Positions 23,901 to 35,092 of a DNA stretch of 64,000 nt are shown in pieces. Source of the DNA: Nyssa sinensis (Eukaryota; Streptophyta; Magnoliopsida; Cornales; Nyssaceae); the NCBI GenBank assembly GCA_008638375.1, contig CM018048.1:6903089-6967088 (forward strand), in the 5' to 3' direction. Position numbers and translations under genes: made by a program. Positions within the stretch are counted from its first letter, which is position 1. Each line of letters opens with the position of its first letter. The notes beneath the pieces are model-generated. The model did not search any database. It was not told the DNA's origin and saw nothing but the letters and a program-made list of their open reading frames with translations.

Positions 23901-26900
23901 GGGAAGGCTTCTTTCAAGTACTGACCATGGTAAAAAGCTTCATTAAGAGTTTCTTACAAGGTATTGGAATGGTTCAATTACTGTCATGAATAGCAATCCA
24001 GAATAAAAATTTTAATTACTGGGGTGTTCTAAGCTTCCACATCCATTTCAGATCCTGGTTAACGATTGTTTGTTTATGGTCTTGTGTAAGGAGCTCATAA
24101 TCTGATTTGAATGTATTTTACAGGTAACTGAATCATGAGCATCTGTGAACATAGAAAGAGCTCCCAAGAATGAGGTCCTGGATTTCAGGGAGAACACGAA
24201 TTTTTGGCCTTTATAGGTCCCATTTCTATTTATGATGTCGCACACTTTCCAAGAGACTCTCATTGTACATTTTGAAGTCCATCCATCCATTGAGGGGGCT
24301 ACAACCCAAGCATCAAACCTGAATGAGACTCCTATCTCCTATATGCCATCCCTTTCCTGCTTCCACCTCTTTAATACTTCCACAATCCCTTTCAAAGGGG
24401 AGGAGGCATTAGACTTAAAGCCTATGATTTAGGATGTCTTCTTCTTTTAGATATTTAGATCGAAAATTTTCACCCTGTAGACCTTTCAGATCTTTAGATC
24501 AAAAGGTAATTTTAGCTTTACTATTAAAAAAGGACATTTAGGTAGAAAATTTTCAGCTCGTAGATATTTGTCTTTACTAAGGCTATATCAGCTTTGCTAG
24601 CAGCCCTTATTCCCAGGTCCCCTAATATCTTAGGTTTAGTAGCAGTATCGTACCTTCACCTAAATGAATTGTCCATTTTTCTGGATCAATTGAACGGATA
24701 AAATGTCTATTTTAGTTGGTCCAATTTATCACATATGCTACTACTAATCCTTGCAGTCTGCTGCATTGTATATGTGGGTAAATTAGATGTATGTGACTTC
24801 TTGAATCAAAGTGGCCCTTTCAGCAAAATTAGGGCACGTGTCTTTCAAACAGCCAATTTTTGTTGGACTTTTTCAATAATGAAATTCTATGTGTGCGGGT
24901 GCCTATTGATCCTAGAGTGAATGATGGGGACTCCTAGGTACCTATGAAGATCTTCAATAAGGGGGCATGGCTCAGATCTGATGTATTTCTGGTAGTTTTA
25001 TGAGAAATATCTGAGACTTTTTTAGTGTTGACCCTCTTAGCATCAATTTTCACAAAAGGTATTGAAAGTTTCTATGGTAATATGAACTTGTGAAGGATAG
25101 AAAACAAAATCCTCATTTGCAGAGGAAGAAAAGAGATGCTATGGCCTTGTTTTGCAAGTTTCAGTAGTGACCATTTTTTTCCTTCAACAGTTTGCATTAT
25201 CATATGTGATAGCCTCTCCATGTTAAAGGCAAAAAGGCATGGGCACAAGGGGTCTTCTTTGCCTCAAACCCATCTTAGACAAGGGGCTCTCTGTCCCAAA
25301 GAATGGCAGGGTTCAACGCAGAAACACACTTCATGACAAGGCTAAAAAACTGGGACAGAGAGCCAAATCTAGTCAAAGAGTTCTCCCAGAATTTCCAACC
25401 GTCTTAAGATTAGTTTTGATGGCCCATGGCATTAGTGTTACTTCTGGTTTTCCTCCTGAATTGTATGAGCTCTTGGCTGTTAAAAATGTTATCTTTTGGT
25501 GTATCCAATGTTATTGAAATTGGGATCCTACAATGGATAGATGGATGGTCTTTAGGATCTAATCATAGGATCGATCAAGAATTGCAAGATTTTACAGAAT
25601 GAGAAAACTAATATCTATCAGCATTTGTGCATCTCGGGGATTATTAAAATTACACAATGAATAACCTTATAAGGGCTAACCCATTGCACGAGGCTTTTAC
25701 TACTGCAGAGTATGGGGATGATTAGATGTGCACAGTCTTACATTCAAATGGAGAGGCTGATTTTGTGACTCAAAGCTGTGACCTGCATGCCACAATAGAG
25801 GGGGGACAAAATTAGCATTAGAATATGTTTGGATTAGAGGTCAATTAGTTTAAAGCAAACTTACTGGTTTTTAGAGAGAAGCTGATTGGCCTAACTCAGT
25901 TTTCTTAAAGCAAACTTTTTACCGAAGGGAAAAATTAAATCCATACTAGTCAAAAGGATTAAATGGCTTAAATTAACCCCTAGAATACTTGACTAATTTG
26001 AAGCAAATTAAAAGAGTCATTCAAAATCAAAATTTTTGATATAATTGTATCACTTTGACATTTAAATTTGTCTTGTATTTGTTATATAATTGGCTCTAGG
26101 TCCGTAACTTACACAGAAATATTTTACAAGAATTATATTATAAGGCTATATTATAGAATTGCAAGTAACTCGGGATCCTATTATCTTGGTGATCCTATAG
26201 GAATTCCACAAGGGTTTTACACTTCAGGGATTTTAGGTGCAATCTGGATCGATTTGGTGTGTATCAATCGTAGTATCGGGTATGGGATTTTAACAACTAT
26301 TGGTGTGCCTATCTGGCACAAAGCTGCTTTGGACAAGACTTGTAATGTTGGGAAGGACTAATCTTTGGCCTATCAGCAAATAGCTTTTTAAAGGATTTTG
26401 TATGTCTGTGTGGAATAGTTGGGTTAGGATGTTTTATTATATCTTTGCGGATCATAGTGCTGGACAATTGGTTGATAAGGGTTTAGTAGTGCGTATGTCT
26501 CGTGGTTTGGTGGGAACTGGACTGGAGAGTTAATCTCATCTACATAAATATTTTGGATGCAGATTGTTCTTGAAAGAATTCTTTACAGTTTATTGGTGTA
26601 CATCTTAGGGGTACCATTACAAGAGCATTTGCTTCAATTTCCATGTGGATTGAGTCCATAGCTAAGACATGGCTATGGGATATGGTTGACTGTCGAGGAG
26701 TTTGAATTTTCCTTACTAGGGGATTGTTTGCTTACAAGGACTTATCCTTTCTTTATAGATCACGTGTGAAAACCCTAATGCCTTAAACTTTTACTCACAA
26801 ACACACATGGAACATTTTATAAAAAGCTAGAACAATCAATCCAAGTTTAAGTTGGTAACACTGACCCAACGGGTCCAGCCTGTAATCCTGGGCCACTTAG

Positions 26901-28424
26901 ACTTAACCCATCAAGTTGCCTAAGAACTCTAAAAGATGGGTCTGGTTGGCCATGATTACGGTTCACTTCACTGCCTACCTTATACCTGCCTCTACCTACA
27001 ACTGTCTCTGAAAAGTCCCTTTGCCTACACTTGTACTTGCCTCTTGCTTATGACTGTTTTTGACTTTCTACCACTAGTCTCTACTTACCGTTGAACTCCT
27101 GCCTTGCTTTTGATTGTCTCTCCAGTCTCTAGTTTACGACTGGATCCACCATCCTGTCACTGGCTGACATGGATATCAACAGAACAAATTCAAGGCAAAC
27201 CAACTCAACCGAAATTTAACAACCCTTAAAAAAAGTAGAATTGTATGGGAAAGTATGAGGAGAAAGAAAGAGTTATTTAGCACATGCAAGGTGTATAATT
27301 GTATATAGAAAAAAATTGTCTGTCTAAAAACCTTTTTTTTCATTTTTTATACAGAATAAATTGTCTAAAAACCTTTTTTTTTTCATTTTTTTTTACAAGA
27401 AAAGAACTGTCTAGGATTTCATATAGGATTCAAAGCCCATTATATGGTTATAATTTTTTTTTTTTTTTGATCGGTATAGAAACTATAAATAATTGCACTC
27501 ATTTGGTTCACCATGGCAAATGGAGAGGAGTAGGGAAATTAAAATAAAGCAAAGAAGGGAATAAAATAGAAGAGATTTTATAACCATTTTCCTCTATTTG
27601 TTTAGGCAGCGAAATGAGATTGAAAATTGGACAAACATGTTCGTGCTTTCTTTGATTTCCTTGTTCGTACCTCCAAATGTCTTCTCATTTGACAGGAAAA
27701 TATTTCAGTAAAAGAGGAAAATCTCTATGAAAGAAATTCTTCACATTTCTCCCCTATCTCTTATTATGACCAAAATTAAACAGTGCAAGAAGGAAGGGAT
27801 TTGAAAATTTCCCTTATCTACACTCTTTGAGTCTTACCAAACAATCTGTAGAAAAACTTTTGACAGAGGGAAAAAGGATAAATGTCTCATTGTTTTTGTT
27901 TACAGTTCAAATTTAAACAATAACAACTACATTTAACTTTCCCCCTCCCCCATTTCCATTAATGTAAAACAAGGTAAGGAAGAGTTTAGAGCTTGGACAG
28001 TAAAAGATGAGAATCTTCACTGATGTCAGATCACTTTGTTTTAGGTTAATTGCATTGTTAGCTTCGGTCTTTTCTTATTCAGTTGCTCTGCTCTGACTCT
28101 TCAAATTTGTTAAATGAAGGATCATTTAAAAGTTAATTTTTGTCCAGTTCTTCTAGCTGATGCGGGTGTTATTCTAACTTGTTATTTGTATGCAGATTGG
28201 ACGTTGCAAAGGTTCGGGAGAATCAGATTCACATGGACAATAAGGGAATAGTTATCTTTCTTATATGCTTAATTTGTGGATTGTTAGCTCTTGTAAGGCT
28301 TTTCATGGATATGGTGTTCAGTGTTTATAAATCAGAGACATCCAGGAAATTTTGTTCAACGGACTCTTCCTGGCTTTTCTTGCTTTTGAGCTGTACTATT
28401 GTTATTATTACGCTCTTGATATAA
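20918..28424 (+). CDS. Mid-SUN domain nuclear-envelope/ER membrane protein (SUN3/4/5-like), with a frameshift
   Basis: Coding exons by GT-AG sites and phase: 20918-21077, 21940-23226, 23328-23413, 28196-28424. If one extra base near 22945-22955 is discounted they give 586 residues. Residues 1-53 hold a basic N-terminus ([12 protein letters not shown]) and a membrane segment (about 25-47). The SUN domain spans about 190-326 ([51 protein letters not shown]). A coiled coil follows at about 416-482 ([20 protein letters not shown]). Two membrane segments end the protein (529-551 and 570-586). This central-SUN, three-membrane-span layout is that of plant mid-SUN proteins, which act at the nuclear envelope and ER in nuclear shape and seed development. 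All splice sites are intact. Oddities: as written the big exon stops at 22970, and the last intron is 4.8 kb. Family call is firm; whether this copy is functional is uncertain. Confidence 0.9.
21230..21305 (-). mobile_element. SINE tail fragment (Au-like), in SUN intron 1
   Basis: On the minus strand it reads AAGCCTTATCCCAACTATTT followed by GGGGCTGGC. This resembles the 3' segment of the widespread plant Au SINE family. No tRNA-like head was found next to it, so it is only a fragment. Confidence 0.4.
24050..25560 (-). pseudogene. L1-type LINE reverse-transcriptase remnant, antisense in SUN intron 4
   Basis: Minus-strand translation from right to left gives plant L1 ORF2 landmarks in order: a decayed GLRQGDPLSP box (here [10 protein letters not shown]), a decayed FADD region, [19 protein letters not shown], then [31 protein letters not shown], a decayed SIPTYTMQTARI stretch ending SSICD, and [13 protein letters not shown]. 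These are the RT palm and thumb and the region following it. Many stops and frame changes show it is dead. It lies entirely within the last intron, opposite to the gene, and accounts for about a third of that intron. Confidence 0.75.
25561..28195. other. Remaining part of SUN intron 4
   Basis: No exon-like or family-like sequence was recognised. A 97-codon open frame at 26068-26361 shows no domain. Poly-T tracts lie near 27330, 27373-27396 and 27457-27470. A unit of roughly 55 bp containing TTGTCTAAAAACC is tandemly duplicated near 27310-27400. The 3' splice site TTTGTATGCAG lies at 28185-28195. Confidence 0.5.
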
Positions 28425-30170
28425 CTATAGTAATCTATCAAATTTTCTGAGTTCTTTGTCTTTCTTATAGTCAGTTCCTTTTTTTTTTTTTTTTTTCTGT
28501 CGTAGTACTGCTTACAACCTTACAGCTGATCCACAAACAATCGATGACCTAAAAGGCAGTTAATTGTAACATGAATAATCAAAACATACTGAGAAGAAAG
28601 AAAAGAAAATGACCAAAAGAGGGAATGAAAAGGGTGGCTAATAGGAAATGTGCTCCAGTAGGCATTCATAGTGATCATTGCATTATTACCACCAATCTTG
28701 ATACTTCTCATTAAGTAATTGCATTTGAGAAATTATAGTTGAAATGCATTTTGGTAGAAATGTGGTGCTCAAAATATCATGGTTGAACCCTCATTTCAGT
28801 TCTACATCAATGTTCATGTCATTCCATTTCCTGCATTTTTTTAGGTCTCCTCAATGTCCTCATCTGGACTACTTCCAGAAGGACAGATTTTTCTTTGAGT
28901 TATAACTAAAAATTCAGGGAGTTATCAGGTAATTGATTGATTTAAATTGTTTGTGATGTAAGCCACAGTTTCATAATCACTTCTTCCTATGGAGATTGGG
29001 CATTCCATCATCAGTGAAGTGAGGATTTTTTTTTTTTTAGAATATAGATTAGATGTGTATATATGTGTATTTAATTATGAAATTTTCTTCTTTTTTGTGT
29101 GTTAAGAATCAAGTTGCTATTATAATTTTAATCAGAACCTGTGATTTTTAAATCTCTTTGGGTATATATGGATTGTGATTTGTGTCGAGAAATTGCATGC
29201 ATGGAGTATTCTATTGCATTTGTTTCATTTTTTGGGTACATTTGTATTCCTCTACAATTTTTTTTTTTCTGAATCCATTAGTATTCCATTGCTTTCTGAA
29301 TCATGTTAGGAAATTTAGAATATTTATGTTGGCAGTTTTTTCTCTAAAAAAATTATAATTCTTTAGACGTGTAATTGTTGAGTCATGATTAAGTCAAGTG
29401 GTTTATTGTGAGAGTGAAAACTCAAAAAGTCTCACAACTATATCAATGTCCCAAAAAAATATGCAATTCAAGGTATGTGTTTACACATATCATGCATTAC
29501 ATTTAGGTACAACTTAGAATTATTTTTAAGTTTAAATATGAATCTTGACCGTGGTTAAAATGATTTTAAGTATGAATTAATTTTGATTATTGGCTAAGTA
29601 TATTTATGAAAAGTACATATTAGACAATTTCTAAACTTGTTTTAATATTTTTAAAAGGCTATTTGGAGAAATTGTGTTTATTTTGTCAAAAATTATGAAA
29701 TTGAATTCTAAGTAGCTTCCCTGTCTGAACAGAGGGAATGCCCTGTTTTATACACGAAACTTTTAGTATAAATAGGATATTATGTGACACATAGCCACAA
29801 CTCTGGCCTATTGAAGCACAGATTATTAAGAGAATCATAACTTCAATCTCTTCTTCTTTTTTAATATAGTTAGTTCTTTGCAAAGTTGTGAATGTGGTTG
29901 AGTTCTACATACCTAGTGTCAGGTTAGTACATGTAGGTGTATATATAAAAGTTAAGTACGAGCTTTCATTACATGAGATTTGCACACTGCTTGGAGATAG
30001 TGGATGGTGTTGAATTGAAGGTGTAGAAGGCTAATCAAGTTTGAAGCAATTAACGAGAAGTTTCAAACAAACTAATGGTAAATCACTAGAAGTGTCAAGT
30101 TAGTTAGTTTGAGGAGATATAACATCGTGGACTTGTACTACGACCTTATTGATTAGTGGATCTTTTACAG
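28425..30170. other. 3' flank of the SUN gene, then intergenic
   Basis: The 3' UTR probably covers the first few hundred bases after the stop; no single polyadenylation signal stands out. A poly-T run lies at 28476-28497. Beyond 29300 the sequence is AT-rich with no recognised feature until the Copia-like remnant. Confidence 0.4.
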
Positions 30171-31570
30171 CTTATTATAGGTTTTAATCCCTGGGAGGGT
30201 TTTTCCACGTAAAAACTATCTCTATTTTTATGGATGTATGTTTTTATTATCATCACTATAATGCATGATATTAGCATAAACTTAAGATCTTAGATATTTA
30301 ACAAGTGAATATTTTCCATAGTAATATATCTTGCTAGAAATAAATATATTAAAATCAACATTCCATATTAATTAAATAGTGTTTTTACTTAATAAAAAAT
30401 TGATATAAATTTTTTTCGCACTTTTGGTAGACACTACTATCATTAGTTTTTATGTCAAACCAAAATTGGAAACATTCTATAAAATTTCACAATTGGTATC
30501 ATAACAGATTCTCCTTTTTTTTTTTTAGCTTATTGCTAAAATTGTTTAGAAGTGATTTGAATATCTTATATAATGTCAAGTATGAATTCTTTGAGTTCAT
30601 CATCTAGTACTGCTAATAGTGATAACAAACATACTATGGACATGGATGATGATGAGCTTTATAAGTCTATGGTTTATGAATATGTTAAACAAAAAAAATT
30701 AAATAAACAATTGCTTGTCAAAGTGAATGCTTTATAGAAAACTTAGTACTCTAAATCATATAAAATTTCACATTTGGTATTAGAGCAGATTCTCCCTTTT
30801 TTTTTTTTGTGCCTATTGCTATAATTGTTTAGAAGTGATTTGAATATCTTATATAATGTCAAGTATGAATTCTTTGAGTCCATCATCTAGTACTAATAAT
30901 AATGATAACAAACATACTAGGGACATGGATGATGATGAACTTTATAAGTCTATGATTTATGAATATGTTAAACAAAAAAAATATAAACAATTACTTGTCA
31001 AAGTGAATGATTTAGAGAAAACTTAGTACTCCCTTGAATTTACCATAGAAAATCATAAGAATCGAGTGAGTTTTCTATTTAGTGAGAACTCTAATTTAGA
31101 TAAGATTCTAGAGAATAAGTTTCTTAAATATATGAATGATAAAAAAACTAATAGAGGATAAGTTCAAAACTATCTAAATTGATTTACAAAAATTCAAAAA
31201 AATTGTTCAAATATTGAATAAATGATCCATGAAGCGATATGTGATACTTGAAATTTGTAAGGTTGCTAATGACAAAGCATGTTTAGGGTATATTAAAAAG
31301 GGGAATACATCAAAACAAAATAACCCAGTTAAACCTATGAATGTTAAGAACACTATTAGTCAAAAGAATATTGAGTTAGTTCAAAGATCTCACATAAACT
31401 TGCTCAAGATGAAAAATTTGTGCCTACTTATCATCATTGTGGTATTAGAGGTCACATAAGACCCTATTGTTTTCAATGATGAAAACTACAAAGAAAGTTC
31501 ATTCTTATTTCTCATCATTATGGAATAAAAGGATGTATTAAACCAAATTGTCATAAACTTAGTGTTGCCC
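30170..31570 (+). mobile_element. Decayed Copia-like LTR retrotransposon, 5' part
   Basis: An LTR end-like GGGAGGGTTTTTCCACG (30192) leads to an end at TTTCACA (30491), followed by TTGGTATCATAAC (30493-30505), a mutated initiator-Met primer site. Then comes a gag-like reading (MDDDELYKSMIYEYVKQ) and, after stops, KFVPTYHHCGIRGHIRPYC (31413-31470). That last motif is the zinc-knuckle segment usual in plant Copia gag, with the first Cys changed to Tyr. No protease, integrase or RT follows. The purine run GAGGGGGGAGAGAGGGGGGG (31585-31604) may be a polypurine tract, which would imply an internal deletion. Confidence 0.55.
30473..31027 (+). repeat. Tandem duplication of primer site plus gag start
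   Basis: About 270-285 bp is present twice in direct order (30473-30740 and 30759-31027). Each copy has the TTGGTAT primer site, a poly-T run and the coding start ATGTCAAGTATGAATTC. The copies are very similar, differing mainly in short indels and scattered substitutions. Confidence 0.85.
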
Positions 31571-32330
31571 AGAAATAAACCCAAGAGGGGGGAGAGAGGG
31601 GGGGTGATTTGGGTATTTGGTAAATCATTGTTACTTTTATAAACTTTAAATATGTAAAGAGTGGAGAAGAGAGAAAAAACACAAATTTTAGGTTCGAAAA
31701 CCTTTTTACATCCTTAAGTCAAGCTCCTCGCTTGAGTTTTTTTCACTATGTGAACTCCTTCGAAGGTAGAGATCAAACCTTTACAATGAAGAGTTTTTCA
31801 TGCTTTTCCTAACAAAATCTCTTTTTGCCTTATAAGGTAACACCTACCCTCAAAGTCTTATCGCAATGAGAAATACAAAGTTGAAACCAATAGTCACTCA
31901 TTTCTAGAGTTAATTGGTGCAATAAATTCCACTCACTAATGATTGATCAAGATAAGTTCTGAGTATTTAAGATGAGTAAAAATTTTAGATTTAGGTTTAG
32001 AAATTAATGAGATCTAAAGTCAAATGAGAAATTGGGAAGTTAAAACATATAAATTGTCAGCAATAAATATTGTAGAGAACCTCTATTTATAGGCCCATGA
32101 AGAATATGGCTGTTGGATTCAAAAACTAGTCATTGTCCCCTTTCATATTTGATCAAAATCTGAATTTTAGACTACCAGATTAACAAAATCAGTCGATTGG
32201 TTCCATTAGTCAGTCGAATAGATCATATTCTAGTTGACTGATGAACTCGACTAACTTGTCTAGAGGCTTGGGGTTCATTTTGTCAAAAACAACCAGTTAG
32301 TCAGTCTTGAGTAGCGAGATTTCATTGTCT
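31571..32330. other. Retroelement-derived sequence after the Copia remnant
   Basis: Follows the G-rich tract and has features seen in LTRs (CTCCTCGCTTGAG, TATTTATAGGCCCATGA near 32083 resembling a promoter-proximal stretch). It could be the 3' LTR of the Copia-like remnant, but no matching 5' LTR sequence could be aligned by eye. Confidence 0.3.
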
Positions 32331-33600
32331 GGAACTTAATTGAAGGTAGTTTGATTAAATACAAGTGAAATTTCACTATTTCTTTAAAGATAAAAGTGAA
32401 TTAAAATAGTTAAAATTTCATTTTCTATAACTTATATGAAACTAGTTTGATTAAATACATTAAAATTTCACTATTACTTTGAAATTAAATTGAATTCAAA
32501 CTGGTTTGATTAAAACAGTGAAATTTCACTGTCAGTAACTTAATTGAACTAGTTTAATTAATAGTTAAATGTCATTGTCTGTAACTTTATTGAAGCTAGT
32601 TTGATTAAATATAGTGCAATTTCACTATCTGAAACTAGTTTGACTAAATATAGTGAAATTTCACTATCTGAAACTTTTTTGAAACTAGTTTGACTAAATA
32701 TAGTGAGATTTCAATGTTTATTTGAAAATGGAAGTAAATTTACACCACTTTGATTAAAACGGTAAAATTTCACTATCTAAAACTTTAATTGAAACTAATT
32801 TAATTAAAATAGTAAAATTTTAAGGGTAAATTACATTGACCTCTCTTGAGATTTATAACAATTACACTGACCCCTCTTTAGGCTTTTGAAATTACATTGA
32901 CCTCCCATACTTTACAAAATAATATACATATACCTCCCTTCTGTCAATTTTGTTTTTCAATATGATGAAACTGTCCATTTTATTTATTTATTTATTTTAT
33001 ATTTTTTCAATTTTGACCAATTTATTCTAACTTTTTTTAAAAGATTTTTTAATTTTTTTTATTTAAAATTAAATTTAAGGTAAATAACTTATTTTTATTT
33101 TATATAAAAATAAATTTAAGGTTTTTATCAATATTTATTTGAAAAATAAAAAAAATAGTCAAGATTTAAAAAATTGAAAAAAAATGAAAGAGATAGTTTT
33201 GTCATTTTGAAGAAAAAATTTGACTAGAGAGAGGTATCTGTATATTATTTTTTGAAGTAGAAAATGTTAGTGTAATTGTCATAAACCTCAAGGGAGGTTA
33301 GTGTAATTTACCAAAAATTTTATCATATGTGACTTGATTAAAATTGTTAAATTTCACTCTTTGGAACTTAATTCAAACTAGTTTGATCATATACAATGAA
33401 ATTTCACTATTTCATTGTTATTCAAATTGAATTGCGTATGGTTTGATTAAATACAGTGAAATTTCATTGTTTTGTTGAAAATGGAATTGAATTGAATTTG
33501 GTTTGATGAAAACACAATAAATTTCTCTATTTTTCCATTTGGATATTGAATTGAATTGAGTTGAATGTGGTTTTTATTAAAACAGTGAATTTCATTATCT
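32330..33600. repeat. Degenerate tandem array, 45-65 bp unit
   Basis: About fifteen imperfect copies of a unit containing ACTAGTTTGATTAAAT and AGTGAAATTTCACTAT, the latter a near palindrome. The array is interrupted by a MITE at 32823-33312, after which the same unit resumes. Non-coding. Confidence 0.75.
32823..33312 (+). mobile_element. AT-rich MITE, copy 2, inserted in the tandem array
   Basis: Starts GGGTAAATTACATTGACCTC and ends GAGGTTAGTGTAATTTACC, clear inverted repeats of about 19 bp. It shares its internal block order with the reverse complement of 15094-15563. The repeat array on either side dates it as younger than the array. Confidence 0.7.
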
Positions 33601-34619
33601 TTTATAAAAAAATCCCTAATTTTAATAGAATCTTTTTTTCATATAGAGAGCTAAAATTGTACCATGAATAATCATCTTTTTGTGTCCCACATTCATATTT
33701 TGAAATAGATAATTGAGTAACTTGTTTCCCATAAGTTGGGAAAAAAATATTTTATGCTGTAAAACTTCAAACTGTCATAACTTTGCGTTGGTTGTCCATT
33801 GTTTGTGAGTTATGTCTGAATTTCATGTATTTCTTCAATATCTAGTTGTTTCGAACAACCGTAGGTGGTTTGCAATGCTAATTTTCCCAAAAAGGATCAT
33901 TTTCAGCCTTATTTTGTCATTTTTCATTAGAATGAAATTTCACTTTTTTTTACCGAACTTCATATGTAATATGAATCTTGAATCTTGTTTGATAAATATC
34001 GATTTTTGGAGATTAAGTATATAAATTTTATTGAAAAGAAATTTTTATATTATAAGTTATTTAATTTTAAAATTTGAAACATCTTCTTGAAAATGAATGC
34101 TCACGCGTTAGTAGATTTTAGGGAAAATTAAATAAAACGTGTGAAATGGCATTTGATTTACAAAAAAATTGAGGGACTTTTTGAAACTAAGTATTGTTCT
34201 AACTTGGACTCCCAGCTTTATTTTCATCTTCTTTCAAGATTGAATTCCCCTTGTTTAAATTAGTTTAAGGGGTCAGGATAGAGCAATAACATGTTTTGTG
34301 TTACCTTGTGTGAATGTACTTCACTACTGTTTTTGAATGGTTTCCATAATTTTTGCTTTATTACAGTAACTTCAAAAGTGGATGTAAGAAGGGGTAGCAA
34401 AATAACACTTTTTGACCTCCAAGAAAAGAACTATCATTATACTTAAAATAGATACAACTCATAAATACTAAACACCAACTGGATCCAAATATGGATCCAA
34501 TGGGAAGAGAGGAAGGGTGAAGTCAAAATTAATAAGAAAGTTAGTTGAAAGAAAAGAAAGAAAAGAGACGAGTTGATGAGAAGGCAGAGCAAGAGAGAAA
34601 AAAAATATTAAAATATAAT
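33601..34619. other. Intergenic, no recognisable feature
   Basis: AT-rich. A 70-codon frame at 33812-34024 has no family features. Confidence 0.5.
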
Positions 34620-35092
34620 ACATAGATTCTCATTATTATTGGAGTTGCTCTTAGGGTTTTTGTCTTTGCTGTCACGGCTTGCTTCCTCTCTAAAATTGCC
34701 CCAAGCCTTGTCTCACGTTTTGTTTGTTGTTTGATATTAGGTCATCCACGGTTCACCTACCTTCCTACTAGCATGTCTGAAAATTGTGATTCTGATTCAT
34801 CATCATGCGACCCTTCTTTTCTGGCAGTTGTAGAGACACTTTACCACATTGACCCTTTTTTTTTCTCTCCTGATTTTTCTTTCCCACCTCAGATTCTGAT
34901 TTCAATTATTTCTCAATTGGGTTTCTTCCCCTTCCCATCAAGTCAAGCTTACTACTACATTTTTCTCTTCTAGGTCTTCTCAGCACTTGCATTGTAGGAA
35001 TTTCTTCCTCAAACCCCACTTCATAATTATCGTTTCATTATGTCGATCTATCGATTTGTGGGATTGTAGCAGGCTTTGAAACATTGTTGGTG
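34620..35092 (+). promoter_or_regulatory. Probable promoter and 5' UTR of the RING-H2 gene, with an upstream reading frame
   Basis: The area just before the coding start holds pyrimidine-rich stretches and TTAGGGTTTTTGTC (34651), a telo-box-like motif common near plant transcription starts. An upstream frame of 66 codons (34773-34973) begins MSENCDSDSSS and ends before the main start at 35093. Whether it lies in the mature transcript is unknown; TTGATATTAG at 34731 could also be an acceptor of a leader intron. Confidence 0.35.

Noticed and set aside
26068..26361. 97-codon frame in SUN intron 4.
   Set aside because: No domain, no start context, and no coding-like neighbours; lies inside an intron next to LINE debris.
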